This document shows, one piece after another, positions 50,571-62,023 of a DNA stretch of 64,000 bases. The stretch comes from Alnus glutinosa (taxonomy: Eukaryota > Streptophyta > Magnoliopsida > Fagales > Betulaceae), in NCBI RefSeq assembly GCF_958979055.1, contig NC_084891.1, forward strand, positions 26,745,501 to 26,809,500. Reading direction: 5' to 3'. Position numbers and translations under genes: made by a program. The notes under the pieces are model-generated. The model had not been told where the DNA came from, searched no databases, and saw nothing but the letters and a program-made list of their open reading frames with translations. Numbering within the stretch: the first letter of the stretch is position 1; every line of letters starts with the position of its first letter.

Positions 50571-51007
50571 GCTAATAGTATATTATTAGTGGCCACTTTC
50601 AGAGGTGGCCGCTAATGTGATATTATTAGCGGCGAGCTTTTGGTCACCACTAATAGCTTCACACAAAAAGACAATTTTACTTTTATTATTTTTTTTTTTT
50701 CAAAAACTATTAGCGGCGACACAAAACGTGGCCACTAGTAGTATCTTTTTAGCGGCCACTTTTGGAGGTGGCCGCTAATAGTATATTATTAGCGGCCACT
50801 TTTGGAGGTGGCCGCTAATGAGTTTACACAAAAGCCAATACTACTTTTGTTAATAGTTTTTTTCTTCAATAACTATTAGCGGCGTCACAAAATGTGGCCG
50901 CTAATAGTATATTAGTAGCGGCGACTTTGGCTCGCTGCTAATGTATTTATTATTAGCTATGTCGCTGCTAGTATATTCCCACAATAGCCCCCGCATTGTA
51001 AAAAATT
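50571..51007. mobile_element. Subterminal array of a CACTA-like element (TTAGCGGCCAC repeats)
   Basis: At least eight copies of ATTAGCGGC(C/G)AC and its complement GTGGCCGCTAAT are arranged as inverted pairs about 25-35 bp apart (50588-50945). This organisation is characteristic of CACTA-type subterminal regions. The actual terminus was not found. Confidence 0.5.
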
Positions 51008-51012
51008 ATCAG

Positions 51013-52526
51013 TGTCACGCCCCCGTTTTATAAAATAAAGGAGACGCGAACTTGAACCTAAAATTACATTTACATAAAGCACACAGCTTTTAAAAAAAAT
51101 AGATCTTGATCATCTATATTATTTATATGAACATAAGAGTAGCTCATTACAATGCTATAAATTTCAAAAGGGAAACATACAATACAATACATAGGTTACA
51201 TCAGTCCCCCAAACAATCTATTTGCTCTTAGCGAGGTCTATGCCATTACCAAAAAGTGACTCTGATTATTGCATCATGAAAAAGGTTGTAGAGGTAAGGG
51301 GTGAGTTTGACAACTCAGTAAGTAACACAACAAAACACATGGGAGTATAAAAATCACAATTTGGTATTTTAGAATTCTCAAAGTCCACACATAAAAATAT
51401 TAGCCTTAATAAGAAATGTGCTTTTGAAATCATCATTAATAATGTGTAAGTTTTGTCTACCACTGGCCCACTTCCGCATTTTTACCATGAGCAGTGCACG
51501 TTGGGCTCGTCCATGGGATCGATCCCGAAGGACCCATAGGCTCATCCTGTTGTCACAGGAGAGAGCTGCCGGGTTAGGAAGCTCCCTAGGTGAGGAACCC
51601 CCCGGCCGATAGCCCCACACTTTTGGTGTGGTTGCCCCGCTACCCATCATCAGCAGCATAAGATCCGGATCACAGCATTATGATACCGTGGGACAAAACT
51701 TTGTGTGATGAACATAAAACATACGTTCAGCATAGTTTCATCATCTTGCTCATATAGTGCACATATAATATATATACATTGAAAATCATAATCTCATCAT
51801 CATCTTCATTTATATAGTGCACATGTAACACATACTTATCAGCTTCATTCATCTATGTGATTCATAGGCAACATATTCATATACTCATCAACTTTATTCA
51901 TCAGCTTTATTCATCTATGTGATTCACAGGTAATATATTCATTATTTCATACTTCAGATAATATAACAAATAATATTTAAGTGAATGAGTTTTTTAAAAT
52001 TCCCGACGTTTTTATTTTGAAAAGGTTTTATTTAAAATTTCGCCGGGGTTTAAAATTGTGCTCCCTTACCTAGACTAGCCATTAGTATCAAGGTCGAGCT
52101 TTCACCTAAATAAATTGAAAGAAGAAGCTTAGAAGAATAAATGAAAAAGTACACAAATTTTCATTGAACTACCATGCAATTGGCAATGTACTCCAAACTA
52201 TCAAAAAAATTTCAATGTACCCCTTTTATGCTACAAAAAGACAAAAATTTTCATAAAAAAAGAAAAAAAAAAAAGAAAAGAAAAAAGAAAAAAGAAAAAG
52301 GCAAACCCACTGGGTCTTGTGTGAAGACCCACAGGTTTTTATTTTTTATTTTAAAATAATTTTTTTTGAATTTTTTTATTAAGAATATATATATATTTTA
52401 AAACAAATGGGGTACATTGTAAATTTTTGATAGTTTAAAAATAAGATTACTTTAATTGATAATTTGGGAGCATATTGAAAATGTCCGTGTACTTTTCTCT
52501 AGTCCATCACACTTTTCAAGGTTACA
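51013..52526 (-). mobile_element. Solo-LTR-like unit 4, shortened (1.5 kb, minus orientation), TSD ATCAG
   Basis: The plus-strand start TGTCACGCCCCCGTTTTATA matches units 1 and 2; the end is CAAGGTTACA. ATCAG flanks it at 51008-51012 and 52527-52531. It keeps GAGTTTGACAACTCAGTAAG (51306-51325) and the block near 51540-51640 (CTCCCTAGGTGAGG, CCGATAGCCCC) shared with units 1 and 2. About half of the expected length is missing, including the TATA-containing part. A family A MITE (52146-52500) lies near its end. Confidence 0.72.
52146..52500. mobile_element. MULE-like MITE family A copy 5, inside LTR-like unit 4
   Basis: AAAAAGTACACAAATTTTC and AACTACCATGCAATTGGCAAT at the left are mirrored by ATTGATAATTTGGGAGC and GTCCGTGTACTTTTCTC at the right. 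The arms are diverged. Confidence 0.65.
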
Positions 52527-52531
52527 ATCAG

Positions 52532-53171
52532 CAAATTGCGTCTTGGGTATATGCTTGAAACAAAATAAAGTCCAAAAGATAATTGGGTTTATTCTGGGCC
52601 TCAAACCGAGCATCGCTTTACAAAGTATATAGCGAGTGGGCTCTCATCCTCTCTCTATAATCCTGACGCTACCACAGGGTATCCGCTTGCACCGTTCTCC
52701 CGTCTATTGAACTTTTACCCAAAAGACTCTTACGTCCCCAAACGTACAAGCATCGAAGTCTGTTTTCCTTGCTCTTTTCCCACCACGTATATCCCCGCTG
52801 AATCACCGGTCCAAAGAAAAGAAAAAGAAACGCTCGCTTTACTCTTTCTCTGAGAGCCTCAGTCCATGCGGAAAGAGATATTCCCTAATTCCCCCACGCA
52901 CTCTCACTCTCACTCTCGTGGCTGCTTTCTTTCAGTTTCAGAGCATCTCTGTGGCCCCCTACTTGCTGAGCTAGGGTTTTAAAAGACGGCAGACAACTGT
53001 TCGATTGCTTCCAACACTACTCAGGTAAATGGAGGGTTTGCATTTTGAGACGGCAAATCAAGCTCGATTAGGTGTTAATTGTCTTTATTTCTCGGTTCTT
53101 GATTTTCTGACTAATGCCTTTTAGTTTCTGAAACCGAGTTGAATCTCTCAGGGAGCACAGGAGTCCGTTGG
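52532..53171 (+). promoter_or_regulatory. IPK1 promoter, 5' leader and leader intron
   Basis: Sequence turns pyrimidine-rich and complex (52640-53000). A leader exon appears to end CACTACTCAG at 53023 with donor GTAAAT, and the next exon begins after CTTTTAG near 53123. A TATA-like TATATAGCGAG lies at about 52627-52637, which would be far upstream of the coding start but reasonable with the leader intron. Confidence 0.5.
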
Positions 53172-56100
53172 ATGGAGATGGAGGCGGTTTTAGAGCATAA
53201 GGACGCTGCTGATTGGGTCTACAGAGGCGAAGGAGCTGCTAATCTCGTTCTCGCTTACACCGGATCCTCTCCCTCCTTTGTATGCTCTTTCTTTCTTCCA
53301 ATTTTTCAATTTCTTTTCCATACTACGAAACATTTTCTATTTATTTGAATAATTTGTGTGTGTGTGTGTGTGTGTGTATAGGTAGGGAAAGTAATGCGGA
53401 TACAGAAAGCGCTGGGGAACGGGACGGCGCGCGTGAGGAATCCGACGGCATTGAGCACGCACGAACGGGTTCTATGGAGAGACATAGACGATATCGTTTC
53501 GTCCCCTAACAAAGAGATTGCTGCCCAACTCTATGTGCAGCGCGTCATGAGCCCGCTCTTGGGTCCCAAACATGTTGATGCTGGGGTAGGCTCTTCAGTC
53601 TCTCTCTCGGATTCACTGAAATCCATGTTAAGTTTTTGGGATCATTGCGATTTAACATGATATCGGAGCATAGGTTGGTTCTGAGTTCAAATCCTGACTC
53701 TATAATTTAAATATTCATGCAATGTGGTTAAAATTTTGAGTGAACTGGTGATTAGCAACCCAGTAACTGAAACTCACCATTTCTATTATAATATGCTTAA
53801 TTTGGATAATGATTGAATTATCACTATAGCGAACTTATTAATTTGGTTAACTATCTCTACCTAGAAATTAGCACGTGGTTCAATGTTAGCATTGTCGAAA
53901 CCCTAATTTTGGTTCCACCAATTTGTTAAATGCGTGGTTTTGCTGGGGGGAAATAGTTTTGGCATTCTGCTTTCGGTCTGATTTCATTTTGGGAATAACG
54001 GTGGAGTTGGAAGATCTCTAATCTTGGATTTCAATCGGATGTGGGCAGATGCGTGTCCATGTGTCCAGGGAATTCCTTGAGTCGGTTGAGAAGAATGTTA
54101 TTTGTCAGCGTCCTGCTTGGCGAGTTGATGCTGCGAACGTTGATATGCAGTGTCATTCCACGCTTCTCATAACTGATCATGCGCTCTTTCCTCATGGTAA
54201 TGATTTGTATTTCTTATGAAGCGTTTGAATGGTTATTCTACTGTTGATTTCAATTTCTCTATCTCACACTTAAACATTTACCAGCTTTTTGTTTTTGAAT
54301 CGTTGTTTTAGTTGCTTTTACTTAAAGTTTCCCAATCCTGATTTATTTTCAATTATATGTAATATGATAAAAGATACGCACCCCCCATTAGGTTAATGAG
54401 TGGCAGGTATTTGTGTGTTGCAAAGGACAACTGTGGAAGAAGGGATGGATATTCTCTGGAAAAACTGTACAGCTGTGCACGTGAAAATTATTACCATTCA
54501 CACTTATATTACTTATCAAAAGAAAATTGATATTGAACCTTGCAAGATAGAAACTTGCCGTAAATTATGAACAGTTGGTTTGATCTTCAAATCAAGCATG
54601 TAAATCTCCTTGATGATCTGCGATGTGGATGTGTTTTAATATAATATTAAAGAAAAAGATGGTAGTTAATTCTGCGATTTACAATGTCAGGTGGTCTCAA
54701 AGGTGAACCCTGCATATCTGTTGAGATAAAGGTGCCGCTCCCTTACTATGTCCTTTGTTCTATTTCCTATCTCTGTGGTTTAGTTATTTATTTATGTCTT
54801 TGAGTGATACTTCCAAATTAAATTCTAAGTAGCTTTGTTGAAATTTTTGGTTAACCTTCCATTTTCCCAAAAAGTAGCCAAAATGTGGATTTATTCCGTT
54901 TTCAAGATTCATATCTGAAGGAAATGCCATTAAACGGAGCATAACTAGATTCAGAATGCACCAAGCCCTGAAGTTGCATCAAGGAGAGGTACTTTCTTTC
55001 TCTTAACTTTTTCTCCTCTCTTCATAATGTTGCTCTTCAGGCCAAGGTAGTTTGTAAGAATTTTCTCAGTACATCTGTGTTCATGTTTGATTTGATCCAA
55101 TGGATTAGATGCCACTTTACATGGGAATACTGTCTGGTCGAACTCTGTGAGTTTTGTGCACCATTCTTTTCTTGTAAGTCGTCCTGTAAATTTTTGACGT
55201 TTGTTTCTGACTTTGACTCATTCCAATCTGTGTTACAGATATCAAAATTGAGTAAATACAACCCCCTCGATCTGTTCTCCAAGTCCAAGGACAGAATACA
55301 CAAAGCTATCAATGATCTCTTTACCACCCCTCAGAATAATTTCCGGGTATTCTTGAATGGTTCACTCATATTTGGGGGTTTGGGTTGTGCTGCGGACAGC
55401 ACTAATTTTGTGATTAGTGAAGCATTTGAAGATGCACTCAAGCCTGTTATTAGGGCAGATAATGGCATGCGCACAAGGAATTTCCTACAGCTTGTTTCGG
55501 AGACAGTTTATAAGTCTAGAGTACTGGATCGGCTTCTTGATGTCCAAAAACTTGATAGTTTTGACATAGAAGGAGCAGTTCATGCATATTATGACATTAT
55601 TTCCAAGTCTTGTCCAGTATGTAGAGAACTGGGTGGAGACGAAGTGTCGCACATATATACCTCTTTGCATTCCATTTCTTTGGATGAAAGCCTGAAGATT
55701 GTGAAGGACTTTCTGATAGCTGCAACTGCAAAGGACTGTAGTCTGATGATTAGTTTTAGACCAAGGGAAGATGAGGGTTCGGGATCTCCATATAATAAAG
55801 TATACCTAGAGTCAACCGACCAAAATTTTGAATACAAGGTACTGTTAACATCTTTCATCTGAATTTTAGTATGCATGATTAATATTAATTCACTGCATAT
55901 GGGGATTTGGTATATACCGAAAGTAGTATGCCTTATTATCACGACATTTTGAAAGCACTTATTTATTTTCCCATGAAAAGAGGAATCGCTTAGAAAATTG
56001 GCAATAATGTGAAAAGTTTGGAATGGCATCATTTCTTAAAAATCATAAAGAAAGTTAATTTGTTGCTAGTTTATTCAATGAGTACATTTTCAAGCTGAAA

Positions 56101-56337
56101 GCTGAATATTTCTGTACTGCAAGATATCATTTCTTATGACATTGGTATCTTACTTGAGTTGCAATTTCTTAGGCATCCTTCGTTGACCTGGATTTGAAAC
56201 CTTTGAAGAAGATGGAAAAATATTATGAGTTAGACAAGGAGATAGTGAATTGCTACACTCAGATGCCGGAAACAGACCAAGAAGCAGATGAAGCCACAAG
56301 CATCGTGGCTTATACTACTAACAAAGATTCAATATAA
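53172..56337 (+). CDS. IPK1: Inositol-pentakisphosphate 2-kinase, 7 coding exons, 458 aa
   Basis: Coding exons: 53172-53279, 53382-53585, 54049-54196, 54691-54731, 54878-54988, 55239-55838 and 56173-56337; all GT-AG and in phase. The start MEMEAVLEHKDAADWVYRGE fits plant IPK1 N-termini, with GEGAANLVL as the nucleotide-binding glycine-rich loop. LLITDHALFPHG, the invariant SVEIKPKCGFIP segment and FVDLDLKP (metal-binding acidic residues) occur in the usual order. Length agrees with Arabidopsis IPK1 (about 450). The enzyme phosphorylates the 2-position of inositol 1,3,4,5,6-pentakisphosphate with ATP to form phytate (InsP6), important in phosphate storage and sensing. Intron 3 contains a TRIM-like remnant (about 53650-53760). 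No lesion is visible; AATAAA follows at 56502. Confidence 0.96.
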
Positions 56338-56920
56338 TGCCATGGATGATTATTCTCTTTTTGAAAATTGTATTGGTAAGTGCAAGTACTATGATAATGA
56401 ATTCTTTTGTAGAACTGTTCTAATGTTTGTATGGGTGCAAGTGAGAACTACTCGTCTTTTTGCTAAGGTTTAATCCTGTTGTTGAGGCAATTACATTTGC
56501 CTTAATAAAATATTTTATGTTTGTATTGTTTTCTTGGTAATTTAAGCTAATTACCAGTGGCAATTTCTGTCCTTTCTCTTCCCCCTTCCCTTTTGCATCC
56601 TGGGCTTTGGTGCAGGAATGAGTTTATTTGGTTAAGAATGTGAATCCCCTTTCTCCAATTTTATTTATTTATTTATGACGTATTGCCAATTGGATTAGGA
56701 TTTCACTGGATGCATCAGCAGTCCCTACTCTAGATTTGAGACTCATAGATGGAGTTGCTATCTTGACTGTGTTATTCCTACCAAAATAGACTAGAGGTTC
56801 TTTTTTTTTTTTTTTATAAGTAAATAAAGTTTTATTGAAAGACTAGAGGTTCTTTGTCATTTGTAAAGAAATGCTTTACCTGTATAATTTCTGATATACT
56901 CGTTTACATTAGTTTTGTAT
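56338..56920 (+). other. IPK1 3' UTR, possible 3'-UTR intron
   Basis: TTG followed by GTAAGT at 56373-56381 is a strong splice donor 38 bases after the stop. A possible acceptor CTCTTTTTTCAG lies at 57812-57823. Read through unspliced, AATAAA at 56502 would serve as polyadenylation signal. T-rich tracts lie near 56801-56815. Confidence 0.4.
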
Positions 56921-57031
56921 GCCAATGAGCTTTAGCTCAAATGGTACTTCCTCCCTTTGTAGCAAGGTGGAGGGTGAGGTTGGGGGTTCAAATCCCATTG
57001 TGTGTGTAACTTATCAATAAAAAAAAAAAAC
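56921..57031 (+). mobile_element. tRNA-derived SINE with 10-bp target duplication
   Basis: It contains an A-box-like TTTAGCTCAAATGGTA and a B box GGGTTCAAATCCC in the usual spacing, followed by TTATCAATAAAAAAAAAAAA. AGTTTTGTAT precedes (56911-56920) and follows (57032-57041). About 110 bp; an Au-like or related plant SINE. Confidence 0.85.
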
Positions 57032-57041
57032 AGTTTTGTAT

Positions 57042-58697
57042 AGCCATTAAAGGAGCTTATCATACCAATTAAGTAGAACCATGCCCTACAATCAAAGGCA
57101 TTGAGTTCTGCAGTTCATGTATGCTGTGGATCTGTGAGCAAAGTTTGCCACTGATTATTAATCAGGAGGCAAATGCAGTCAAAAGATTGATAATGCATAT
57201 TTCATCTACATGCATGCCTACATTTTGTAATATTTAAATACATGTGCTATATGGTTTAACATGGGGACCTACTCATTGGTCTTTTAAAATTTAGTTCTTG
57301 TCATATTTGATGAGAGTTCAATGAGAGAAGAGGAGAAAGTGACAGAGCACTGGTTTTTCTACTTGATGGAGAAAGCGATATATCAACTACTTCAATGCCA
57401 TTTCATCCATGCCCACATGTCCTATAAATGCATACAGTTGGATTTCAAATTAACCATGGTGTTCTGAAATATAGAAGGATTGACTTACTGATTTAGGTGG
57501 ACGTCCCTTTTGAAGTGAAATAATTTAACACGAGAACAACTCTGCAAACACCAAAATTGATTTCCTTCTAAATGGAGAGGTTTAAGATGGGTTTGGGGGA
57601 GCAACTGCTTATTCGGTATCTTAATATTGATATAAAAGTTCTCAGATCCTAGAACTGCTAGTATTTTTCTAAGCACCACACAGGCTTTCTTGTCTTCTTG
57701 GTTTTAATTGAACCTTTTGTGGAAGGTAATCATGGTCTGTGGTCTCATCTGCCATAGCCCATGCAAGGGTAATATATTTGGAAATCTATCCCCTTGGTAT
57801 AAGTGCTCAACCTCTTTTTTCAGCCTAGTTTCGGCACTGAATGTTCCTGAGATGGCATACATGCAAGTTCTATTGGATCTTTTGGCCACTTATGGTGGCA
57901 GCGTAGCGGCAGGTTGCCGTAATTGTTGAAGGCTGATGCTTTAGGTTATAAGTTTTAGATGCCCTTGAGTTTGAAGTATTTTGATGCAACTATGCAAGTG
58001 TATGGTGGAACTCTGCTGATATTTGTGATTTTTGATATCTATCAAATGATCTCATTACATTTGTTTATATTAAGGCTACTTCTTTGATTTCTGTGGAAGA
58101 TCTCTACTCTAATAATAGTACGTGTTGAGCATGTAACAGTTTGTTTAGTCACTTGTCTCAAATTTGTTAAAGTTGGTTCAATTTTAGAAGGTTCTTGCGA
58201 CTGTATATTGTTTCTTTTTTTTTTTTTTTCAAAAAAAAAAAAAAAAATCTTTTGAATGTAATCTCACTTGCCCATAAGAATGTAATCTCGCTTGAGCTTA
58301 CTAATAATTTTATAGGCATGATGAGGTATTGTTTCTTAAAGGAACTAAGCTTTAAGGATTTTCAATGTTTATAAACAGTTCAGCTTGAGTTAAATAATGG
58401 GAGCGGCAAGACCAAGAGAATATCCTAGGTCTCGTATGATTTTTAAAGCTCGTGTTTCTAACTGCATTTTCAACTGCCCCCTTTCACAGAGGACACATTA
58501 TACTGAAGAACCAGTTAGCCTGAGAGTAGAGCCTTTTCTCATGACAGGAGCTGCAGTCAATATGGAAGACTCTGTACGCTGTGGTCGAGCATTATGGTAT
58601 TTTAATCAGTTTTAGAGGAATGATTGTGCGATCCAATTTGTTGCCTGCACGTGGCTGATCCATGTTCTCAATAACGATTTTCTGAGCTGTGAAAAGG

Positions 58698-58734
<37 letters not shown>

Positions 58735-59448
58735 ACAGGATATATTTAAAACCTAGAGTTAATCTCTGAATACGACCAAAAAACGTCTTAAGTAGGTCTT
58801 ATAAGTGGGCCAGGCTATGACCATTCTGCTGAATTGAGAAACTAAAGGCCATTAAATGCCTTATGCCCCATTGATTGAAACTATGTGTCATTTCAGCATT
58901 ATTATTATTTTTTGAAACATCCTAGGCTAAAGCAACATAATATTGTCTACATAAGATCATATGTCGTTCGGGAAAGCACCAATTGCTCGTTTGGATAACA
59001 TATCATGCATGCAGCAACCCTATACATCAACTTTTTGTGTTATTAGTAGATTTCTTTCCTTCAGCATCCCAAAGATAGCCTTTTACATATATTATTTGAA
59101 TCCATTTTTATCGAGGGGTGTGAAATTAAAACACAAACAGTCTTACCATGTAAAATTGTTAGTGATTTTTATGCTTCTAGTATAGGTTAGTTGGGCTATG
59201 GTTGTATATAGTGTTCTAGAATTGAAAGGACTTGTGTATGTGTGTTCACAACTTCATATTTTTTCCCATTAAGTGCACATGGGATGGTGTAGGTGATCCA
59301 ATCGACACTTCTGACTGGCATTTACTTCCATTCACCAACCAACTTTCTCACACTTAATATTTAACCACACGTATATCCAAGAACACAAGGATATATACCC
59401 AGCACTTTCCAGTAACATAAATACGTAATCAAATGAGACTGGGAGAGA
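57042..59448. other. Intergenic between IPK1 and HIPP genes; possible untranslated exon near 57824
   Basis: A stretch after the acceptor-like CTTTTTTCAG at 57823 stays open for 35 codons (ALNVPEMAYMQVLLDLLATY and on) to a TGA. It may be a 3'-UTR exon of IPK1 or a non-coding transcript; nothing identifies it. T/A homopolymers lie at 58207-58249, and CT/CA repeats at 58700-58734. The open frame 58397-58615 resembles nothing. Confidence 0.35.
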
Positions 59449-59533
59449 ACAATTTATATAGCAACTTCTGAATCCATATATATTTTTCTGCCGTCGGTGG
59501 TTTCAGTCCTCCTTTTCTTTTAGTCATCCAATT
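59449..59533 (+). promoter_or_regulatory. HIPP core promoter with TATA box
   Basis: AATTTATATAGCAACTT at about 59450-59466, about 75 bases ahead of the start codon. Confidence 0.5.
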
Positions 59534-60049
59534 ATGTCAAAGGTTCTATCTATCTTTTTCTGCATGTGATGTTCTTTTGGCCTTTGTAATTACTTTCTGA
59601 CCTCCTTCTTCTGAGGCTTCTATCTTTTCACTGACACTGCCGTACCTTTATCTTCTCTGAGCTCAGAAGTAAGTACTAACCAATCTGACTCTTCTGTGTT
59701 TTTGCAGAAAACTGTAGTGTCAGTGGAACTCCTCTGTTCAAAATGTAGGCGGAAGGTGATGAAGTTAATTGCATCAATAGAAGGCATTACTTCCATTGTC
59801 CTTGACTCTTCAAAAAGTACGGTGACAGTAATTGGGGAAGCTGATCCTGTGACAATCATCAAGAAGGTCAGAAAATTCAGAAGATCTGCAGTGGTGGTCA
59901 GTGTCGGTCCTCCCAAAGAAGAGAAGAAGGATGAGAAGAAGGACCTGTATGGTAAAGTGGATGTGATGTATACCCCAAAGACATGTCAAAGATGTGATGT
60001 ATGGTATGTGGTTAGTGAAGATTATTACAGTTATTGTTCCATTATGTAA
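59534..60049 (+). CDS. Heavy-metal-associated isoprenylated plant protein (HIPP), 2 exons, 116 aa
   Basis: Exon 1 (59534-59542) encodes only MSK, with donor GTTCTA; exon 2 (59708-60049) follows TTTTTGCAG. Very short first exons are normal in this family. The HMA domain begins KTVVSVELLCSKCRRKVMKL with the metal-binding CxxC (LLCSKC) and keeps a beta-alpha-beta-beta-alpha-beta length (to about residue 70, SAVVVSVGPP). A Lys/Glu-rich linker follows. The protein ends CSIM, a CaaX box suited to farnesylation. Members bind Cu/Zn/Cd and act at membranes or the nucleus in metal handling and stress. The exon 1 choice is inferred from splice sites; exon 2 is secure. AATAATGAAAACC at 60128 may be the polyadenylation region. 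Confidence 0.88.
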
Positions 60050-60195
60050 CTTAGTAAAGCCCAACGTACGTCCTGTTTTATGTATTTCACCATTTCATAC
60101 TACAAGATGTATGATAATTTGGCAAGAAATAATGAAAACCATCATCTCTTAGCTGAACTTTATGTTCGTTCCCACTCTTCAAAGCATATAGATTA

Positions 60196-60513
60196 GGGTT
60201 CGTTTAGGTTTGCAATTTTAAAAAGTGCGATTTAAAATAACGATTTTAAAATGTGCAATTTGAAAAAAATGATTTTTAAAAACGCAGTTAAGCGTTTGGC
60301 AAAATCGCAGTTTAGACTTTAAAATCGTAAATTTACTTTTAAAATTTTGCGTTTTCAAAAAAGCACCATCTTATCTGTGATTTGAAAAAGTAGATTTTCT
60401 GCGTTTTTAAATCGCAATTTTTAAAAACGTAGTTTTTAAACGATTTATGTTCTGCGATTTTGTTTAAAATCGTACTTATTGTCTACGAACTCGCAATCTT
60501 AAACGCACCCTAA
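60196..60513. mobile_element. MITE family E copy 2
   Basis: AGGGTTCGTTTAGGTTTGC at the left is mirrored by TCTTAAACGCACCCT at the right. The interior consists of inverted GCGATTT / AAATCGC words and shares AACGCAGTTAAGCGTTTGGC with the copy at 28642. Confidence 0.7.
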
Positions 60514-61089
60514 GCAGAAATAGTAATGTCATTTAAGAATTTCACAATTTACTTTTAAAAGAATTATATCATGATATATTTCCTAAGATTTTTATATGAA
60601 ACGACTGAGTTTTCATCTTTTTTGCCAACATGGTTAGTGGAAGGTCATTTCACTGTAAGGCGTCTGTGCTAATGTTAAGTTTCACCCTGTCTAGAAGCTG
60701 TTAGTTCTATACAATGTTGTGAGTAGGCGGCATGTATTGATCACCCTGCTGCATTCTTATCCTTTTTCCTTTATCCACATCTTTGCCTCCATGTATTGAA
60801 AAAGTCTTCCCTCCACCTTCTTTATTCCATAAGTTTGCTTTTTCTTTTGGTTTCTTTAAAATGTAGACAAAAAAAAAAAAAAAAAAAAAAAAGAAGAAGA
60901 AGAAGAAGAAGATATTGTATCGCTAATGCCACTTTTTACAAGGCACATTGCAACAGAAAAATCATCGCTAATGCCACGCTTTACAAGGCACGTTGCAACA
61001 GAAAAATTAAAAATATTTGAAAAATAAGAAGGGGATCATTGATGAGGTGCCATGACTTTTAGTGTCATAGACTTAATGGCCCCTCAAAG
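60514..61089. other. Intergenic; poly(A)/(AAG) tract and a 34-bp tandem duplication
   Basis: A 24-base A run and (AAG)n lie at 60871-60913. ATCGCTAATGCCAC(T/G)(T/C)TTTACAAGGCAC(A/G)TTGCAACAGAAAAAT occurs twice at about 60918 and 60963. The open frame there is a repeat artefact. Confidence 0.5.
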
Positions 61090-61395
61090 GGGTTGTTTGT
61101 CAAGGAACAATACATTACAGTACTGTTTATGTATTTTTATTTTTATTTTTTATTTTTTTATATTTTTCACTACTAATCAACATCAAAACATTCCCACTTT
61201 TTTTACTTTTTTATATCACATCAATAATTTTTTATTACTATTCAAATAAAAAAAATTCACTACAATACAAAACTTTTTCACTTTTTTATACAAATTCTTT
61301 TTATTTTATATCACATCATCACTTTTTACTAATTTCAAAAACTAACAACCTACTACTCTGTTCTGTTCTGTAATGTCACTTGCCAAACAAGTCCA
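61090..61395. mobile_element. MITE family B copy 4
   Basis: GGTTGTTTGTCAAGGAAC at the left is mirrored by CACTTGCCAAACAAGTCC at the right. It shares TATCACATCAATAATTTTTT and TTCACTACAATACAA with the other copies. Confidence 0.65.
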
Positions 61396-61620
61396 AAGAT
61401 ACAGTGCAAACAAATGTAAAAAGAAAAAAAATCATGGCCACAAATTAATTTATGATGGAAACTAAAGGGGAATGTGTTATCAAACCATTTGCAGTGTTGT
61501 ATGGGCATTGAAGAATAACAACGTTTGCCCTCTAATGATTTTTTTTTATTTTTTTTTTATTTTTTTTTTATTTTTATTTTTTTATTTTTTTTAACCTTAA
61601 GAGGTTTTCTAGTTAAAATT
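61396..61620. other. Short spacer with T-rich low-complexity stretch
   Basis: 61540-61590 is almost pure T with scattered A. Confidence 0.4.
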
Positions 61621-61945
61621 ATGGAAAAAGTACACATTTTCCAACCTATCACCCAATTTGAATATCCTCTCAAATTATTAAAAATTTGCAATGTACTTCC
61701 AAATGACAAAAATATATTTCATCTAAAAAAATTAGATTTAGAATATTTTTTCGGTTTTTCCTTTCTTTTTTTTCCCAAATTTATAGGAGTATTTTGGGCT
61801 TATTGAAACAAATTTAGATTCTTTTTTTTTTGGTTATTTTTTTGGGCAAATGAGTATATTATAAATTTTTAATAATTTAGAAGAGACATGACAAATTAAG
61901 GATTAATTTAAGGAAAATAAGTGTACTTCCTCCTAAAATTATTTA
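61621..61945. mobile_element. MULE-like MITE family A copy 6, strongly diverged
   Basis: ATGGAAAAAGTACACATTTTC at the left and GGAAAATAAGTGTACTTCC at the right are inverted; the inner arm phrases (TTTGCAATGTAC, AATAATTTAGAAGAG) are worn. Confidence 0.55.
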
Positions 61946-62023
61946 ACTTTCTCCTAAAACTATTGTGAAAGCTGTTATGGTACAGTGGTTATCTATTTCT
62001 TTTGGCAGAATTTTTTTTATTTT

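Noticed and set aside
58397..58615. 72-codon frame MGAARPREYPRSRM...
   Set aside because: No splice context, no similarity I can recognise, surrounded by intergenic sequence.
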